Assembly (NCBI RefSeq): GCF_021531055.1
Contig: NZ_JADYTL010000005.1
Coordinates: 62,001 to 126,000 of the forward strand
Direction: 5' to 3'
Length of the DNA stretch: 64,000 nt
Origin: Collinsella tanakaei
GTDB lineage: Bacteria; Actinomycetota; Coriobacteriia; Coriobacteriales; Coriobacteriaceae
The translations under genes and the position numbers were made by a program. The notes under the pieces are model-generated. The model was not told the DNA's origin. It saw nothing but the letters and a program-made list of their open reading frames with translations, and ran no database searches. Position 1 is the stretch's first letter. Every line of letters begins with the position of its first letter. This document shows, piece after piece, positions 26,340 to 34,755 of this stretch.

Positions 26340-27209
26340 ATGGACCGCACGCCGCATAACCCGTTTTCCGCATACCATCCCGTCGTGGCCCTCACCTACC
26401 TGACGTGCGCCGCCGCGTTCGCCATGGCCGCCATGCAGCCGGTCTACGCCGCCCTTTCGCTCGTCGGCGCACTCGCATGCGCCGCGTGCACGCGGGGTGC
26501 GGGGAGCTTGCGGCACATGGCATGGCTTGTGGTCGTCGTGTTGGTGGTCGCCGGGGCGAACGTGCTGTTCGTCGGAGAGGGGGCGACCGTCCTGCTCTCC
26601 TGGGGGACGCGCGCGTTCACCCTCGAGGCGCTGCTATACGGCCTATGCTCCGGCATCATGCTCGCAGCGGTCTTCATCTGGATGATGAGCTGGTCGGCAT
26701 GCTTGGACAGCGCGTCGATCACGGCGCTGCTGGGACACGCCGCGCCCACCGTGTCGCTCATGATCTCTCAGGTCATGAGGCTCGTTCCGCAGTTTGCGCG
26801 GCGTGGGCGCACCGTGACCTCGGCGCTGGCAGCCACACCCGCTGCCGCTCCGCGAAACACGAACGAGTGCACCGCGGATGGCCTCCGCACGGTCTCGGTC
26901 CTCATGGGCTGGGGCCTCGAGGACAGCCTCGTCCGCGCGGACGCCATGCACGCCCGCGGATACGCGTGCGGAGCCGTGCGGACCACGTACCGGCGCTATC
27001 GGATCAAGCGGACCGACATCGCCGCACTTGCGATCATCGTCGCGTTCGTGCTGGCAAACGTGCCCCTCGTATCCATCGCCTGCTCGCAGTACGCCTTCTA
27101 CCCCACCCCGCCGCGCCTCGTGGCGTGGTGGGGCTACCTGCCGTACGCCGCGTTCGTGCTGTATCCCGTGGCGCTCACCTTCCGGGAGTGGTGGCTATGG
27201 CGCGCGTAG
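26340..27209 (+). CDS. ecfT: EcfT transmembrane coupling subunit of an ECF transporter
   Basis: 289 residues with five to six hydrophobic segments (for example YLTCAAAFAMAAMQPVYAAL; IAALAIIVAFVLANVPLVS). The two cytosolic coupling helices carry the ARG-type motifs that dock on EcfA ATPases: VPQFARRGR (about 150) and DAMHARGYA (about 205). Preceded by the riboswitch-controlled lipoprotein gene. The 3' end overlaps the start of the fusion gene by 13 bases, so translation is probably coupled. Confidence 0.85.
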   Translation: MDRTPHNPFSAYHPVVALTYLTCAAAFAMAAMQPVYAALSLVGALACAACTRGAGSLRHMAWLVVVVLVVAGANVLFVGEGATVLLSWGTRAFTLEALLYGLCSGIMLAAVFIWMMSWSACLDSASITALLGHAAPTVSLMISQVMRLVPQFARRGRTVTSALAATPAAAPRNTNECTADGLRTVSVLMGWGLEDSLVRADAMHARGYACGAVRTTYRRYRIKRTDIAALAIIVAFVLANVPLVSIACSQYAFYPTPPRLVAWWGYLPYAAFVLYPVALTFREWWLWRA

Positions 27210-29545
27210 GGAACATCGACGTGGGTCGCGCCGTCGAGCAGGCGACAGCAGGCGAGACGCCCGTCGTGCGCATCCGCGGATTCTCCTTCTCCTACGCCGG
27301 CGGCGAGGACGCACCCGTGATCGACGACGTCTCGCTCGATGTGGCGCCGGGATCGTTCTGTGTCATCACCGGACCCACCGGCTGCGGCAAGACCACGCTG
27401 CTGCGCTGCCTTAAGCCCGAACTCGCGCCCGCCGGCATCCGGCATGGCGGCATCGAGGTGCTCGGCTACGAGCTGGCGGCGGGCGGCGGCCAAGCCGGCG
27501 CCATGGATCCGCGCCGTTCCGCCACCGACATCGGCTTCGTCATGCAGGACCCCGCTGCGCAGATCGTATGCGACACCGTCTGGCACGAACTCGCCTTCGG
27601 GCTCGAGAACATCGGCATGCCGCAAGCCGAGATGCGCCGCCGTATCGCGGAGGTCGCGCATTTCTTCGGCATCGAGCCGATCATGCACGCCGCGACCGAC
27701 ACGTTGTCCGGCGGCCAGCAACAGCTCGTCAACCTCGCCGCCGTGCTGGCGCTGCGTCCACGCCTCATCGTGCTCGACGAGCCCACCGCGCAGCTCGATC
27801 CCAACGCGCGCCGCCAATTCCTCTTCCTGCTGGAACGCGTGAGGCGCGAGCTGGCCATCACGGTCATCATGTCGACGCATCTTCTCGAGGAAACGGAGGC
27901 GTACGCCACGCAGACGCTCGAGCTCGGAAATCCCGTTCCCGCCGCGACGCGCGCCGAGCTGGAAACCCTGCTCGCCGGACACTGGGACGCGTGGGAGGAG
28001 CGGGCGGTCCGCACGGATGCGCCCGCGCTCACCGCTCGGGACCTGCACCTTCGATACGACCGCTTTGGGGCGGAGGTCCTTCGCGGGGCGGATATCGCCA
28101 TCGCGCGCGCCAGCGTCCACGCGATCGTGGGCGGCAACGGATGCGGCAAGTCCACGCTGCTCAAGGCCCTTGCCGGCATCCTTCGCCCGCAACGGGGACG
28201 TGTGGAGAACGCCTCTGCGGAACAACAGGCGTACCTGCCGCAGGATCCCAAAGCCCTGCTGGTGTGCGACACCGTGGCCGACGAGCTCGCCGAGTGGCAG
28301 GATCGCTGCGGCTATGGTGCGGCCGACGTGCAGCGCATCGTCTGCAAGCTCGGTCTCGACGGGCTCGAGGATCGCCATCCCTTCGACCTCTCCGGCGGCC
28401 AGCAGCAGAAGCTCGCACTGGCGAAACTGCTGCTCACCGACCCCGACCTGCTCTTTTTGGATGAGCCGACCAAGGGCCTGGACCCCGCCGGCACGGCGGA
28501 GGTCATCCGTATCCTGTGCGGCCTTGCGCGCGAGGGGCGCTCCGTGGTGCTCGTGACCCACGATCTCGACGTCGCATTCGCCGTGGCCGATGAGGTGTCG
28601 CTGCTCTTCGACGGCGAGGTCGCCTGCACCGAGCCCGCACGCGTTTTCTTCGAGCGCAGCCTGCTCTATCGTCCCCACGACCGCGCGCGCCTCTATGGGG
28701 AGTTACTCGCCCAAGATGATGGTGAAAAGGCTCCGGATGCACCGGATTGCGACGATTCGCGCCCCTTGTACGTCGCCGAGACTCCCGCGGATGACCCCGC
28801 GCCCGAACGCTGCGACGCGGTTTGTCCCAAACTGCGATCCCACCACTCCCCCTTTGTGGAAACCCTGGCGCTACTCATCGTCCCCATCGTGCTCGTCGCC
28901 TCCGGGCTCATCGGGTTCTCGCAGACTGCTCTGCTGTCGTTTGCCGTGGTTATCGCCGCGATCGCCGTCTTTTTCTCCTCGTACGAGCGCGGCGGGGCAC
29001 GCCTGCGCGAAATCATGCCCACCGTGGTGCTCGCGGCGCTCGCCGCTGCCGGCCGCATCCTGTTCGCCGCCGTCCCGAGCGTCAAGCCGGTCAGCGCCAT
29101 CGCCATCATCGCGGGCGTTGCCCTGGGCCGTCGCGCAGGCTTCATGGTCGGCGCGCTCGCAGCTTTGGTCTCGAATTTCTTCTTCGGACAGGGACCCTGG
29201 ACACCCTGGCAGATGTACGCCTGGGGCCTCGTGGGCTACGGTGCGGGTGTGCTCGCCAGGACAGGGCTGTTCGGGGGCGAAGGATCCCAGCTTCGCGACC
29301 GCCTCGGCGGCGTCGCTCTTCTGGCATACGGCTTCCTCTCGTCGGTCGCGTACGGATGGATCCTGAACGCCTGGTCGATCCTGGGCTTTCTCCACACGGG
29401 CCTGGGATTCAACCTGCTGGCGGTCTACGCCGCGTCGCTTCCCTTCGACATCGCCCACGGTGCGGCGACCGTCGTCTTCCTCGCCGCCCTCTACGTCCCC
29501 TGGCGCCGCAAGCTCGCGCGCATCATCCGCCGCTACGGCATCTGA
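27197..29545 (+). CDS. EcfA-EcfA-S triple fusion of an ECF transporter
   Basis: 782 residues from MARVGNIDVGRAVEQATAGE; the longer open frame up to 26405 overlaps ecfT and is rejected. Two complete ABC domains come first: Walker A GPTGCGKT (59-66) and GGNGCGKS (about 312-320), signature LSGGQQQ in both (about 170 and 398), Walker B LIVLDEP and LLFLDEP, switch His in MSTHLL and VTHDLD. After a linker (about 500-550), six hydrophobic segments form an S component (RILFAAVPSVKPVSAIAIIA; GFMVGALAALVSNFFFGQGP). In known ECF systems the S component is usually a separate protein. With the riboswitch and DUF4430 partner, cobalamin or a precursor is the likely substrate. Confidence 0.88.
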   Translation: MARVGNIDVGRAVEQATAGETPVVRIRGFSFSYAGGEDAPVIDDVSLDVAPGSFCVITGPTGCGKTTLLRCLKPELAPAGIRHGGIEVLGYELAAGGGQAGAMDPRRSATDIGFVMQDPAAQIVCDTVWHELAFGLENIGMPQAEMRRRIAEVAHFFGIEPIMHAATDTLSGGQQQLVNLAAVLALRPRLIVLDEPTAQLDPNARRQFLFLLERVRRELAITVIMSTHLLEETEAYATQTLELGNPVPAATRAELETLLAGHWDAWEERAVRTDAPALTARDLHLRYDRFGAEVLRGADIAIARASVHAIVGGNGCGKSTLLKALAGILRPQRGRVENASAEQQAYLPQDPKALLVCDTVADELAEWQDRCGYGAADVQRIVCKLGLDGLEDRHPFDLSGGQQQKLALAKLLLTDPDLLFLDEPTKGLDPAGTAEVIRILCGLAREGRSVVLVTHDLDVAFAVADEVSLLFDGEVACTEPARVFFERSLLYRPHDRARLYGELLAQDDGEKAPDAPDCDDSRPLYVAETPADDPAPERCDAVCPKLRSHHSPFVETLALLIVPIVLVASGLIGFSQTALLSFAVVIAAIAVFFSSYERGGARLREIMPTVVLAALAAAGRILFAAVPSVKPVSAIAIIAGVALGRRAGFMVGALAALVSNFFFGQGPWTPWQMYAWGLVGYGAGVLARTGLFGGEGSQLRDRLGGVALLAYGFLSSVAYGWILNAWSILGFLHTGLGFNLLAVYAASLPFDIAHGAATVVFLAALYVPWRRKLARIIRRYGI

Positions 29546-29546
29546 T

Positions 29547-29664
29547 CCGACAACTTGGGGCCAGGTGCAAACTTGTCGCCCTGGCACCAAAAAAGGGCGG
29601 ATTCCGTCGATTGAACGGAATCCGCCCCTAGGCGACAAGTTTGCACCTGTCCCCAAGTTGTCGG
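29547..29664. repeat. family B inverted repeat, copy 2, enclosing a terminator
   Basis: Arms at 29547-29580 and 29631-29664 share the family B ends (CGACAACTTGGGGCCAGGTG and complement with a few mismatches). A partial third arm (GGCCCCAAGTTGTC) follows to 29676 and touches the fabT stop. The centre holds the fab operon terminator. Confidence 0.8.
29589..29628 (-). terminator. terminator of the fatty-acid operon
   Basis: GGGCGGATTCCGT (29595-29607) pairs with ACGGAATCCGCCC (29615-29627), followed on minus by six T. It lies 47 bases past the fabT stop and also faces the end of the ECF locus. Confidence 0.85.
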
Positions 29665-29674
29665 CCCCAAGTTG

Positions 29675-30136
29675 TCAGACGGTGACCTCGGGCATGAGCT
29701 CCTCGCTCATCACCGAGAGCATCTCCTCGAACTTTGCAAGGTCATCCTCGGAGAAACGCTCCTTGATGCGCGTCATGACATCGTGGATGTAATGCGAGCT
29801 GATGCTGTAGTAGTCGAGGTACTTCTGGGTCGGACGCAGATGGTATTCGCGGCCGTCGCTTTCCGATTGGACCTTCTCCACATAACCCTTGCGGATCAGG
29901 CTGCCGATCTTATACGCCGCGTTCGAGGATGAGATGCGCATGAAGTCGGCGAACTCGTGCACGGTGGGCGAACCCAACGCGTGAATCGCCTCCATCGCGA
30001 ACGCCTCCACCGTGGTGAGACTCGCCTCGCGGTTTTGGAACCGGGCGAACGTCTCCTGGTAGAAGTGGAGTTTGAACTTGTCGTACACGCTCTCGAACAT
30101 CTCTTCCAACTTTTGATGATCCTCGGCGGCACTCAT
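29675..30136 (-). CDS. fabT: FabT-like MarR-family regulator
   Basis: 153 residues. A winged helix-turn-helix is visible: SPTVHEFADFMRISSSNAAY (about 56-75) as HTH and SDGREYHLRPTQ (about 92-103) as wing, with helices on both ends for dimerisation. FabT of streptococci and lactococci represses fab genes with acyl-ACP as corepressor. There it is the first gene of the cluster; here it is the last, 13 bases after fabZ, so it is made in proportion to the whole operon. Candidate operators lie upstream of acpP, 10 kb away. Confidence 0.8.
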   Translation of the reverse strand: MSAAEDHQKLEEMFESVYDKFKLHFYQETFARFQNREASLTTVEAFAMEAIHALGSPTVHEFADFMRISSSNAAYKIGSLIRKGYVEKVQSESDGREYHLRPTQKYLDYYSISSHYIHDVMTRIKERFSEDDLAKFEEMLSVMSEELMPEVTV

Positions 30137-30149
30137 CTGAGCGCCCCCG

Positions 30150-30590
30150 CTACTGGTTGTCGGCGGAACCGAGCGCGAGCGTCAGCGTCGCGCTGCAGGC
30201 CACCTTACCGTCCACGCGGGCCTCGGCATCCACAAATGCGAACGAGCCGCGCACGCGGGTGATGCGGCTCTCGAGCTCGAGTACGTCGCCGGGACGCACC
30301 TGGGCGCGGAACTTGGCGTCCTTGATGGCGGCGAAGAAGCCGAGCTTGCCGCGGTTCTCGGGCAGCGACAGCATGGCCACGGCGGCAACCTGGGCGAGCG
30401 CCTCGACGATCAGCACGCCGGGCAGCACGTGGTACTGCGGGAAGTGACCGCAGAACACCGGGCTCATGTTGCTCACGCACAGGCGGCCGCGGGCCCAGGA
30501 GCCCTCCTCGCCGTCCTCGATGCGGTCGACGAGCGCGAACGGATAGCGGTGCGGCAGGATCTCGGCGATCTGATTCGAATCAAGCTGCAT
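30150..30590 (-). CDS. fabZ: 3-hydroxyacyl-ACP dehydratase FabZ
   Basis: 146 residues, hot-dog fold. It removes water from 3-hydroxyacyl-ACP in each elongation round. The catalytic His and Glu lie in GHFPQYHVLPGVLIVEALAQ (about 48-67). N-terminal ILPHRYPFALVDRI is typical of the family. It follows fabF by nine bases. There is no fabA, fabN or fabM in the operon, so the origin of unsaturated chains cannot be told from here. Confidence 0.95.
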   Translation of the reverse strand: MQLDSNQIAEILPHRYPFALVDRIEDGEEGSWARGRLCVSNMSPVFCGHFPQYHVLPGVLIVEALAQVAAVAMLSLPENRGKLGFFAAIKDAKFRAQVRPGDVLELESRITRVRGSFAFVDAEARVDGKVACSATLTLALGSADNQ

Positions 30591-30599
30591 GGTGTTCTC

Positions 30600-31844
30600 C
30601 TAACCCTTCCACGCCTTGAGCAGCACGCAGGCGTTGTGGCCACCGAAACCGAGCGAGTTGGACAGCGCGTACTCGACGTCGGCCGCACGTCCCTCGTTGG
30701 GCACGCAATCCAGATCGCACGCCGGGTCGGGCTCGACGTAACCGATGGTCGGAGGCAGGAACTGGTCACGCAGCGAAAGCGCGGTGAAGATGGCCTCGAC
30801 CGCACCGGCGGCGCCCAGCATGTGGCCGGTCATGGACTTGGTGGACGAGACGGCCATGTCGTAGGCGTGCTCACCGAAGACCGTCTTGATGGCCGCGGTC
30901 TCGCCCTTGTCGTTCAGGGGCGTGGAGGTGCCGTGCGCGTTGATGTAGCCCACGGCCTCGGGCGCGACGTCACCGGCATCGGCGAGCGCCTGGGCCATGG
31001 CGCGGGCACCGCCCTCGCCGTCGGGCGCGGGCGCCGTGATGTGGTACGCATCGCAGGTCACGCCGTAGCCGACGACCTCGGCGATGATGTCGGCGCCGCG
31101 AGCCTGAGCGTGCTCGAGCTCCTCGAGCACGAGCATGCCGGCGCCCTCGCCCATCACGAAACCGCTGCGGCGGGCGTCGAAGGGCACGGAGGCAGCCTGG
31201 GGATCGTCACCCACGTGCAGGGCGCGCATGGTGGTGAAGCCGCCGATGGACAGCGGGGTGATGGCGGCCTCGGTGCCGCCGGTGAGCATGATGTCGGCAT
31301 AGCCGTCGCGGATGTGGCGGAACGCGTCGCCCACGGCGTTGGAGCCGCCGGCGCACGCGGTGACCGGGCAGGTGCACATGCCCTTGAAGCCGAACTCGAT
31401 GGCGACCTCGCCGGCAGCCATGTTGGAGATGCCCATGGGGATGTAGAAGGGCGAGCAGCGGTCGAAGCCGCGCTTGAGGCAGCTTGTCTGCTGCGTCTCG
31501 GTCTCGCGGACGCCGCCGATACCGGAGGACACGATCACACCGGCGCGGGTGAGGTCCTCGGCCTCGAGGTCAAGGCCGCTCTGGGCGATGGCCTCGCGGG
31601 CGGACACGATCGCGAACTGCGTGAAGCGGGACTTGTGCTTGGCCTCGGGCGCGCTGAAGTGGTCCTTGGGCTCGAAACCCTTGACCTCGGCGGCGAGCTT
31701 GACCTTCTGGGCGCTCGCGTCGAACTGCGTGATGGTGTCGATACCGAGCTTGCCGGCGCGGGCGGCATCCCAGCTCTCGGTCGCGGTGTTGCCGATGGGC
31801 GTCAACGCGCCCACGCCGGTGATGACGACTCTGCGTTTGGACAT
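30600..31844 (-). CDS. fabF: 3-oxoacyl-ACP synthase II FabF
   Basis: 414 residues from MSKRRVVITGVGALTPIGNT, with AAAGGA eight bases upstream; an earlier in-frame start at 31877 is rejected. Condensing enzyme with the Cys-His-His triad: TACAGGS (Cys near 165), NAHGTSTPLND and KSMTGHMLGAAGA. It elongates acyl-ACP with malonyl-ACP. A gap of 187 bases separates it from fabG and holds a family C palindrome and a large hairpin. Confidence 0.95.
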   Translation of the reverse strand: MSKRRVVITGVGALTPIGNTATESWDAARAGKLGIDTITQFDASAQKVKLAAEVKGFEPKDHFSAPEAKHKSRFTQFAIVSAREAIAQSGLDLEAEDLTRAGVIVSSGIGGVRETETQQTSCLKRGFDRCSPFYIPMGISNMAAGEVAIEFGFKGMCTCPVTACAGGSNAVGDAFRHIRDGYADIMLTGGTEAAITPLSIGGFTTMRALHVGDDPQAASVPFDARRSGFVMGEGAGMLVLEELEHAQARGADIIAEVVGYGVTCDAYHITAPAPDGEGGARAMAQALADAGDVAPEAVGYINAHGTSTPLNDKGETAAIKTVFGEHAYDMAVSSTKSMTGHMLGAAGAVEAIFTALSLRDQFLPPTIGYVEPDPACDLDCVPNEGRAADVEYALSNSLGFGGHNACVLLKAWKG

Positions 31845-31887
31845 AGTGTTCATCCTTTCAAAGGAGGGCGGGAACAAAGGAACAAGC

Positions 31888-31916
31888 GGAAAAATAGGGA
31901 CAGTCCCTATTTTCCC
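31888..31916. repeat. family C palindrome, copy 2
   Basis: AAAATAGGGAC and GTCCCTATTTT around one A, flanked by GGA and TCCC. Same core as the palindrome between the DUF4430 and ecfT genes. Here it lies 44 bases before the fabF ATG. Confidence 0.8.
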
Positions 31917-31930
31917 AGGCAGCTGCGAAA

Positions 31931-32029
31931 GCGGCTAGCTGGCGAGGCGAGGTGCCCCGAAAGAGGAGCGCCGCGTGCTTAAGGCACGCAAGCGACGAAT
32001 GAGGGGCAGATCGCCCGCCAGATAGCCGC
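31931..32029 (-). other. large structured hairpin between fabG and fabF
   Basis: A 99-base element that folds on itself through four stacked helices: GCGGCTA/TAGCCGC, CTGGCG/CGCCAG, GGCGA/TCGCC and TGCCCC/GGGGCA, topped by GCGTGC-TTAAG-GCACGC. It starts two bases after the fabG stop codon and has no T run, so it is not a simple terminator. It could be an RNA processing or stabilising element within the operon, or a mobile hairpin element. Strand is given as that of the operon transcript. Confidence 0.6.
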
Positions 32030-32031
32030 GG

Positions 32032-32772
32032 CTACATGGCCATGCCGCCGTCGACGGCCAGCACCTGCCCGGTGATGTAGGCGGCCTCGTCGGACACCAG
32101 GAAGGCGACGGCATGGGCCACATCCTCGGGCTTGCCGGCGCGAGCCGCCGGGATCGCGGAGCACATAGCCTGCTGTGCGGCCTCGGGCATCGCGGCGGTC
32201 ATATCGGTCTCGATGTATCCGGGAGCGACGGCGTTCACGCGGATGCCGATGCTCGCGACCTCGCGGGCGATCGACTTGGTCATGCCGATGAGGCCGGCCT
32301 TGCTCGCGGCGTAGTTCGCCTGGCCGGCGTTGCCCATGATGCCGACGACGCTCGCCATGTTCACGATCGCGCCGCTCTTGGCGCGCATCATCGGGCGCAG
32401 CACGGCCTTGGTCATGAGGAACGCACCCTTGAGGTTCGTGGCGATCACCGCATCGAAGTCCTCCTCGCTCATGCGGGCGGCCAGCTTGTCGCGGGTGATG
32501 CCGGCATTGTTGACGAGGATGTCCACGCCGCCGAGCTCCTTGGCGGCATCGACGAGCTCCTTGGCCGCGTCGGCGCAGGTCACGTCACCCTGGACGGCAC
32601 GCGCGGTCGCGCCCGTCTGCTCGACGAGCTCGACGGTCTCCTGTGCGGCGGCGGCGTTACCGGCGTAGGAGAACGCGACGTTGGCGCCGCGGCGGGCGAG
32701 CTCGAGGCAGATGGCGCGGCCGATGCCGCGGCTGCCGCCGGTGACGATGGCGGTCTTGCCGGTCAGATCCAT
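32032..32772 (-). CDS. fabG: 3-oxoacyl-ACP reductase FabG
   Basis: 246 residues, short-chain dehydrogenase. NADPH-binding GGSRGIGRA (about 12-20), NNAG (about 87-90), catalytic Ser in MASVVGIMGN and the Tyr-Lys pair in YAASKAG (about 153-159). It reduces 3-oxoacyl-ACP. Three bases separate it from fabD. Confidence 0.95.
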   Translation of the reverse strand: MDLTGKTAIVTGGSRGIGRAICLELARRGANVAFSYAGNAAAAQETVELVEQTGATARAVQGDVTCADAAKELVDAAKELGGVDILVNNAGITRDKLAARMSEEDFDAVIATNLKGAFLMTKAVLRPMMRAKSGAIVNMASVVGIMGNAGQANYAASKAGLIGMTKSIAREVASIGIRVNAVAPGYIETDMTAAMPEAAQQAMCSAIPAARAGKPEDVAHAVAFLVSDEAAYITGQVLAVDGGMAM

Positions 32773-32775
32773 GGG

Positions 32776-33720
32776 TTATCCCTCCTGGGTTTCGGTCAGC
32801 TTTTGCAGGTCGGCGACGGTCTCGACGGGCGTGCAGGAGATCTCCTTGGCGGTCTTGCGCACCAGACCGGAGAGCACCTTGCCCGGACCGATCTCGATCA
32901 CGTGGTCGACACCCAGCTCGGCCAGGCGACGGATGGTGTCCTCCATGCGCACGGAGGACTGCACCTGGCGCTCGAGCAGGCTCACGATGTCGTCGTCCTC
33001 GCCCATCTCGTGACCGAGCGTGTTGAACAGCACGGGCACGCGCATCTCGCCGAGCTCCAGGCCGGAAAGGCGCTCCCGCAGGGCGTCGCCGGCGGGCTTG
33101 AGCAGCGAGGTATGGAAGGGGCCGCTCACCTTGAGCGGGATGCAGCGGCGGGCGCCGGCCTCCTTGGCGGCGGCCGCGGCGGCCTCGACGGGCACGCGGT
33201 CGCCGGCGATCACGATCTGGCCGGGACAGTTGTAGTTGGAGACCTCGACGGTCGTGCCCTCGGCGGCATCCGCGGCGGCGGCAGCCACGACGGACTCCAC
33301 GGTCTCGCGGTCCAGGCCCAGAATGGAGATCATCGCCGTGTCGCGACCGGCAGCGGCGCTCGCCATGGCGGCACCGCGGAACGCCGCGAGCTCGACAGCC
33401 TTGCGGGCATCGAACACGCCGGCGGCAGCCAACGCCGAATACTCGCCGAGCGAGAGGCCGGCCACGTAATCGGGCTCGATGCCCTGCTCGCGCAGGATCG
33501 CGGTCACACCGCAGGCGAAGGCGACCATGCACGGCTGGGTGTACTCGGTCAGGCTCAGTTGATCGTCGGGACCCTCGAACATCAGGGTCTTGAGGTCGAA
33601 ATCGACCGCCTCGGCGGCCTCATCGATCACCGCGGAAAACGCGGGATAGGCCTCGTACAGGTCCGCACCCATGCCCGCATGCTGCGAGCCCTGGCCGGCA
33701 TACAGAAACGCGGTAGCCAT
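32776..33720 (-). CDS. fabD: malonyl-CoA:ACP transacylase FabD
   Basis: 314 residues from MATAFLYAGQGSQHAGMGAD. Its ATG overlaps the fabK stop by one base (TAATG), so the 35-residue longer frame is rejected. The nucleophile motif is GLSLGEYSALAA, with Leu where E. coli FabD has His. The catalytic His lies in SGPFHTSLL. It charges ACP with malonyl groups made by the AccABCD complex encoded upstream. Confidence 0.95.
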   Translation of the reverse strand: MATAFLYAGQGSQHAGMGADLYEAYPAFSAVIDEAAEAVDFDLKTLMFEGPDDQLSLTEYTQPCMVAFACGVTAILREQGIEPDYVAGLSLGEYSALAAAGVFDARKAVELAAFRGAAMASAAAGRDTAMISILGLDRETVESVVAAAAADAAEGTTVEVSNYNCPGQIVIAGDRVPVEAAAAAAKEAGARRCIPLKVSGPFHTSLLKPAGDALRERLSGLELGEMRVPVLFNTLGHEMGEDDDIVSLLERQVQSSVRMEDTIRRLAELGVDHVIEIGPGKVLSGLVRKTAKEISCTPVETVADLQKLTETQEG

Positions 33721-34649
33721 TATGCGCTCAACCCCTCGATCGTGCTCTTGCAACCGGCCATCATGTCCTCGAAGATCGCGCGCAGCGGGCGGACCTCGTG
33801 CACCATGCCGGCGATCTGGCCGCACATGAAGCTACCGGTGTCCACATCGCCGTCGAGCACGGCGCGGCGCAGGGAACCGAGGGTGAGGGCCTCGAGCTCG
33901 TCGCGCTTGGTGCCCTCCTGCTCGAGCTCCAGATACTTCTTGGTCATCTTGTTCTTAAGGCAGCGGACCGGCGCGCCGGCGGGACGACCGGTCACGACGG
34001 TGTCGTTCACGCCCGCCTTGACGACCTTCTCCTTGTAGTTGGCATGGATGGGGCACTCCTCGCTCGCGAGCAGGCAGGTGCCCACCTGGACGCCGCAGGC
34101 GCCCAGCGCGAAGGCGGCCGCCATGCCGCGACCGTCGGCGATGCCGCCGGCGGCGATCACGGGCAGGTCGACGGCGTCGACAACCGCGGGAACGAGCGCC
34201 ATCGTGGTCGCCTCGCCCACGTGTCCGCCGGACTCGGTGCCCTCGGCGATGATGCCGTCGATGTCCAGGCGCGCGAGGCGCTTGGCGAGAATCGGGGCGG
34301 CGACCACCGGGAAGATGCGGATGCCGGCCTCCTTCCAGGCGGCGACGTACTTGGCGGGGTTGCCGGCACCGGTGGTGACAACCTTCACGCCCTCCTCGAC
34401 GACCACGCGGGCGCAATCATCGATGTTGGGGTTCATGAGCATGAGGTTCACGCCGAAGGGCTTGTCGGTGAGCTCCTTGGCGCGGCGGATCTGCGCGCGC
34501 AGGCTCTCGCCGTCCAGGCCGCCGCCGGCCACGAGGCCGAGCGCACCGGCGTTGGAGCAGGCGGCGGCGAACTCGCCGGTGGCGATGTTGGCCATACCGC
34601 CCTGGATGATGGGGAACTCGGTCCCCAGGATCTCGTTCAGCTTCTTCAT
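33720..34649 (-). CDS. fabK: enoyl-ACP reductase II FabK
   Basis: 309 residues from MKKLNEILGTEFPIIQGGMA; AAAGGA lies nine bases before the ATG. FMN-dependent TIM-barrel enzyme of the nitronate-monooxygenase family; GTESGGHVG and GGGLDGESLRAQI fit FabK. It does the last reduction of each elongation round. No FabI is encoded in the window, so FabK, which is insensitive to triclosan, is probably the operon's only enoyl reductase. Confidence 0.92.
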   Translation of the reverse strand: MKKLNEILGTEFPIIQGGMANIATGEFAAACSNAGALGLVAGGGLDGESLRAQIRRAKELTDKPFGVNLMLMNPNIDDCARVVVEEGVKVVTTGAGNPAKYVAAWKEAGIRIFPVVAAPILAKRLARLDIDGIIAEGTESGGHVGEATTMALVPAVVDAVDLPVIAAGGIADGRGMAAAFALGACGVQVGTCLLASEECPIHANYKEKVVKAGVNDTVVTGRPAGAPVRCLKNKMTKKYLELEQEGTKRDELEALTLGSLRRAVLDGDVDTGSFMCGQIAGMVHEVRPLRAIFEDMMAGCKSTIEGLSA

Positions 34650-34670
34650 ATCTTCATGTCCTTTCTCAAG

Positions 34671-34745
34671 CGACAAGATGGTGCCAGGTACAAAGTTGTC
34701 GGATGACAAGTTGGCGACAAGTTTGTACCTGGCACCAACTTGTCG
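34671..34745. repeat. family B inverted repeat, copy 3
   Basis: Arms 34671-34701 and 34715-34745 carry the family core (GGTGCCAGGTACAAA and complement) and GACAAG/CTTGTC ends. It fills most of the 106-base gap between fabH and fabK, inside the operon. Confidence 0.85.
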
Positions 34746-34755
34746 CTGCACGTCT

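Noticed and set aside
26405-27196. Longer N-terminus for the EcfA-EcfA-S protein
   Set aside because: It would overlap ecfT almost completely and is Arg/His-rich shadow sequence; the ATG at 27197 gives a normal ABC start.
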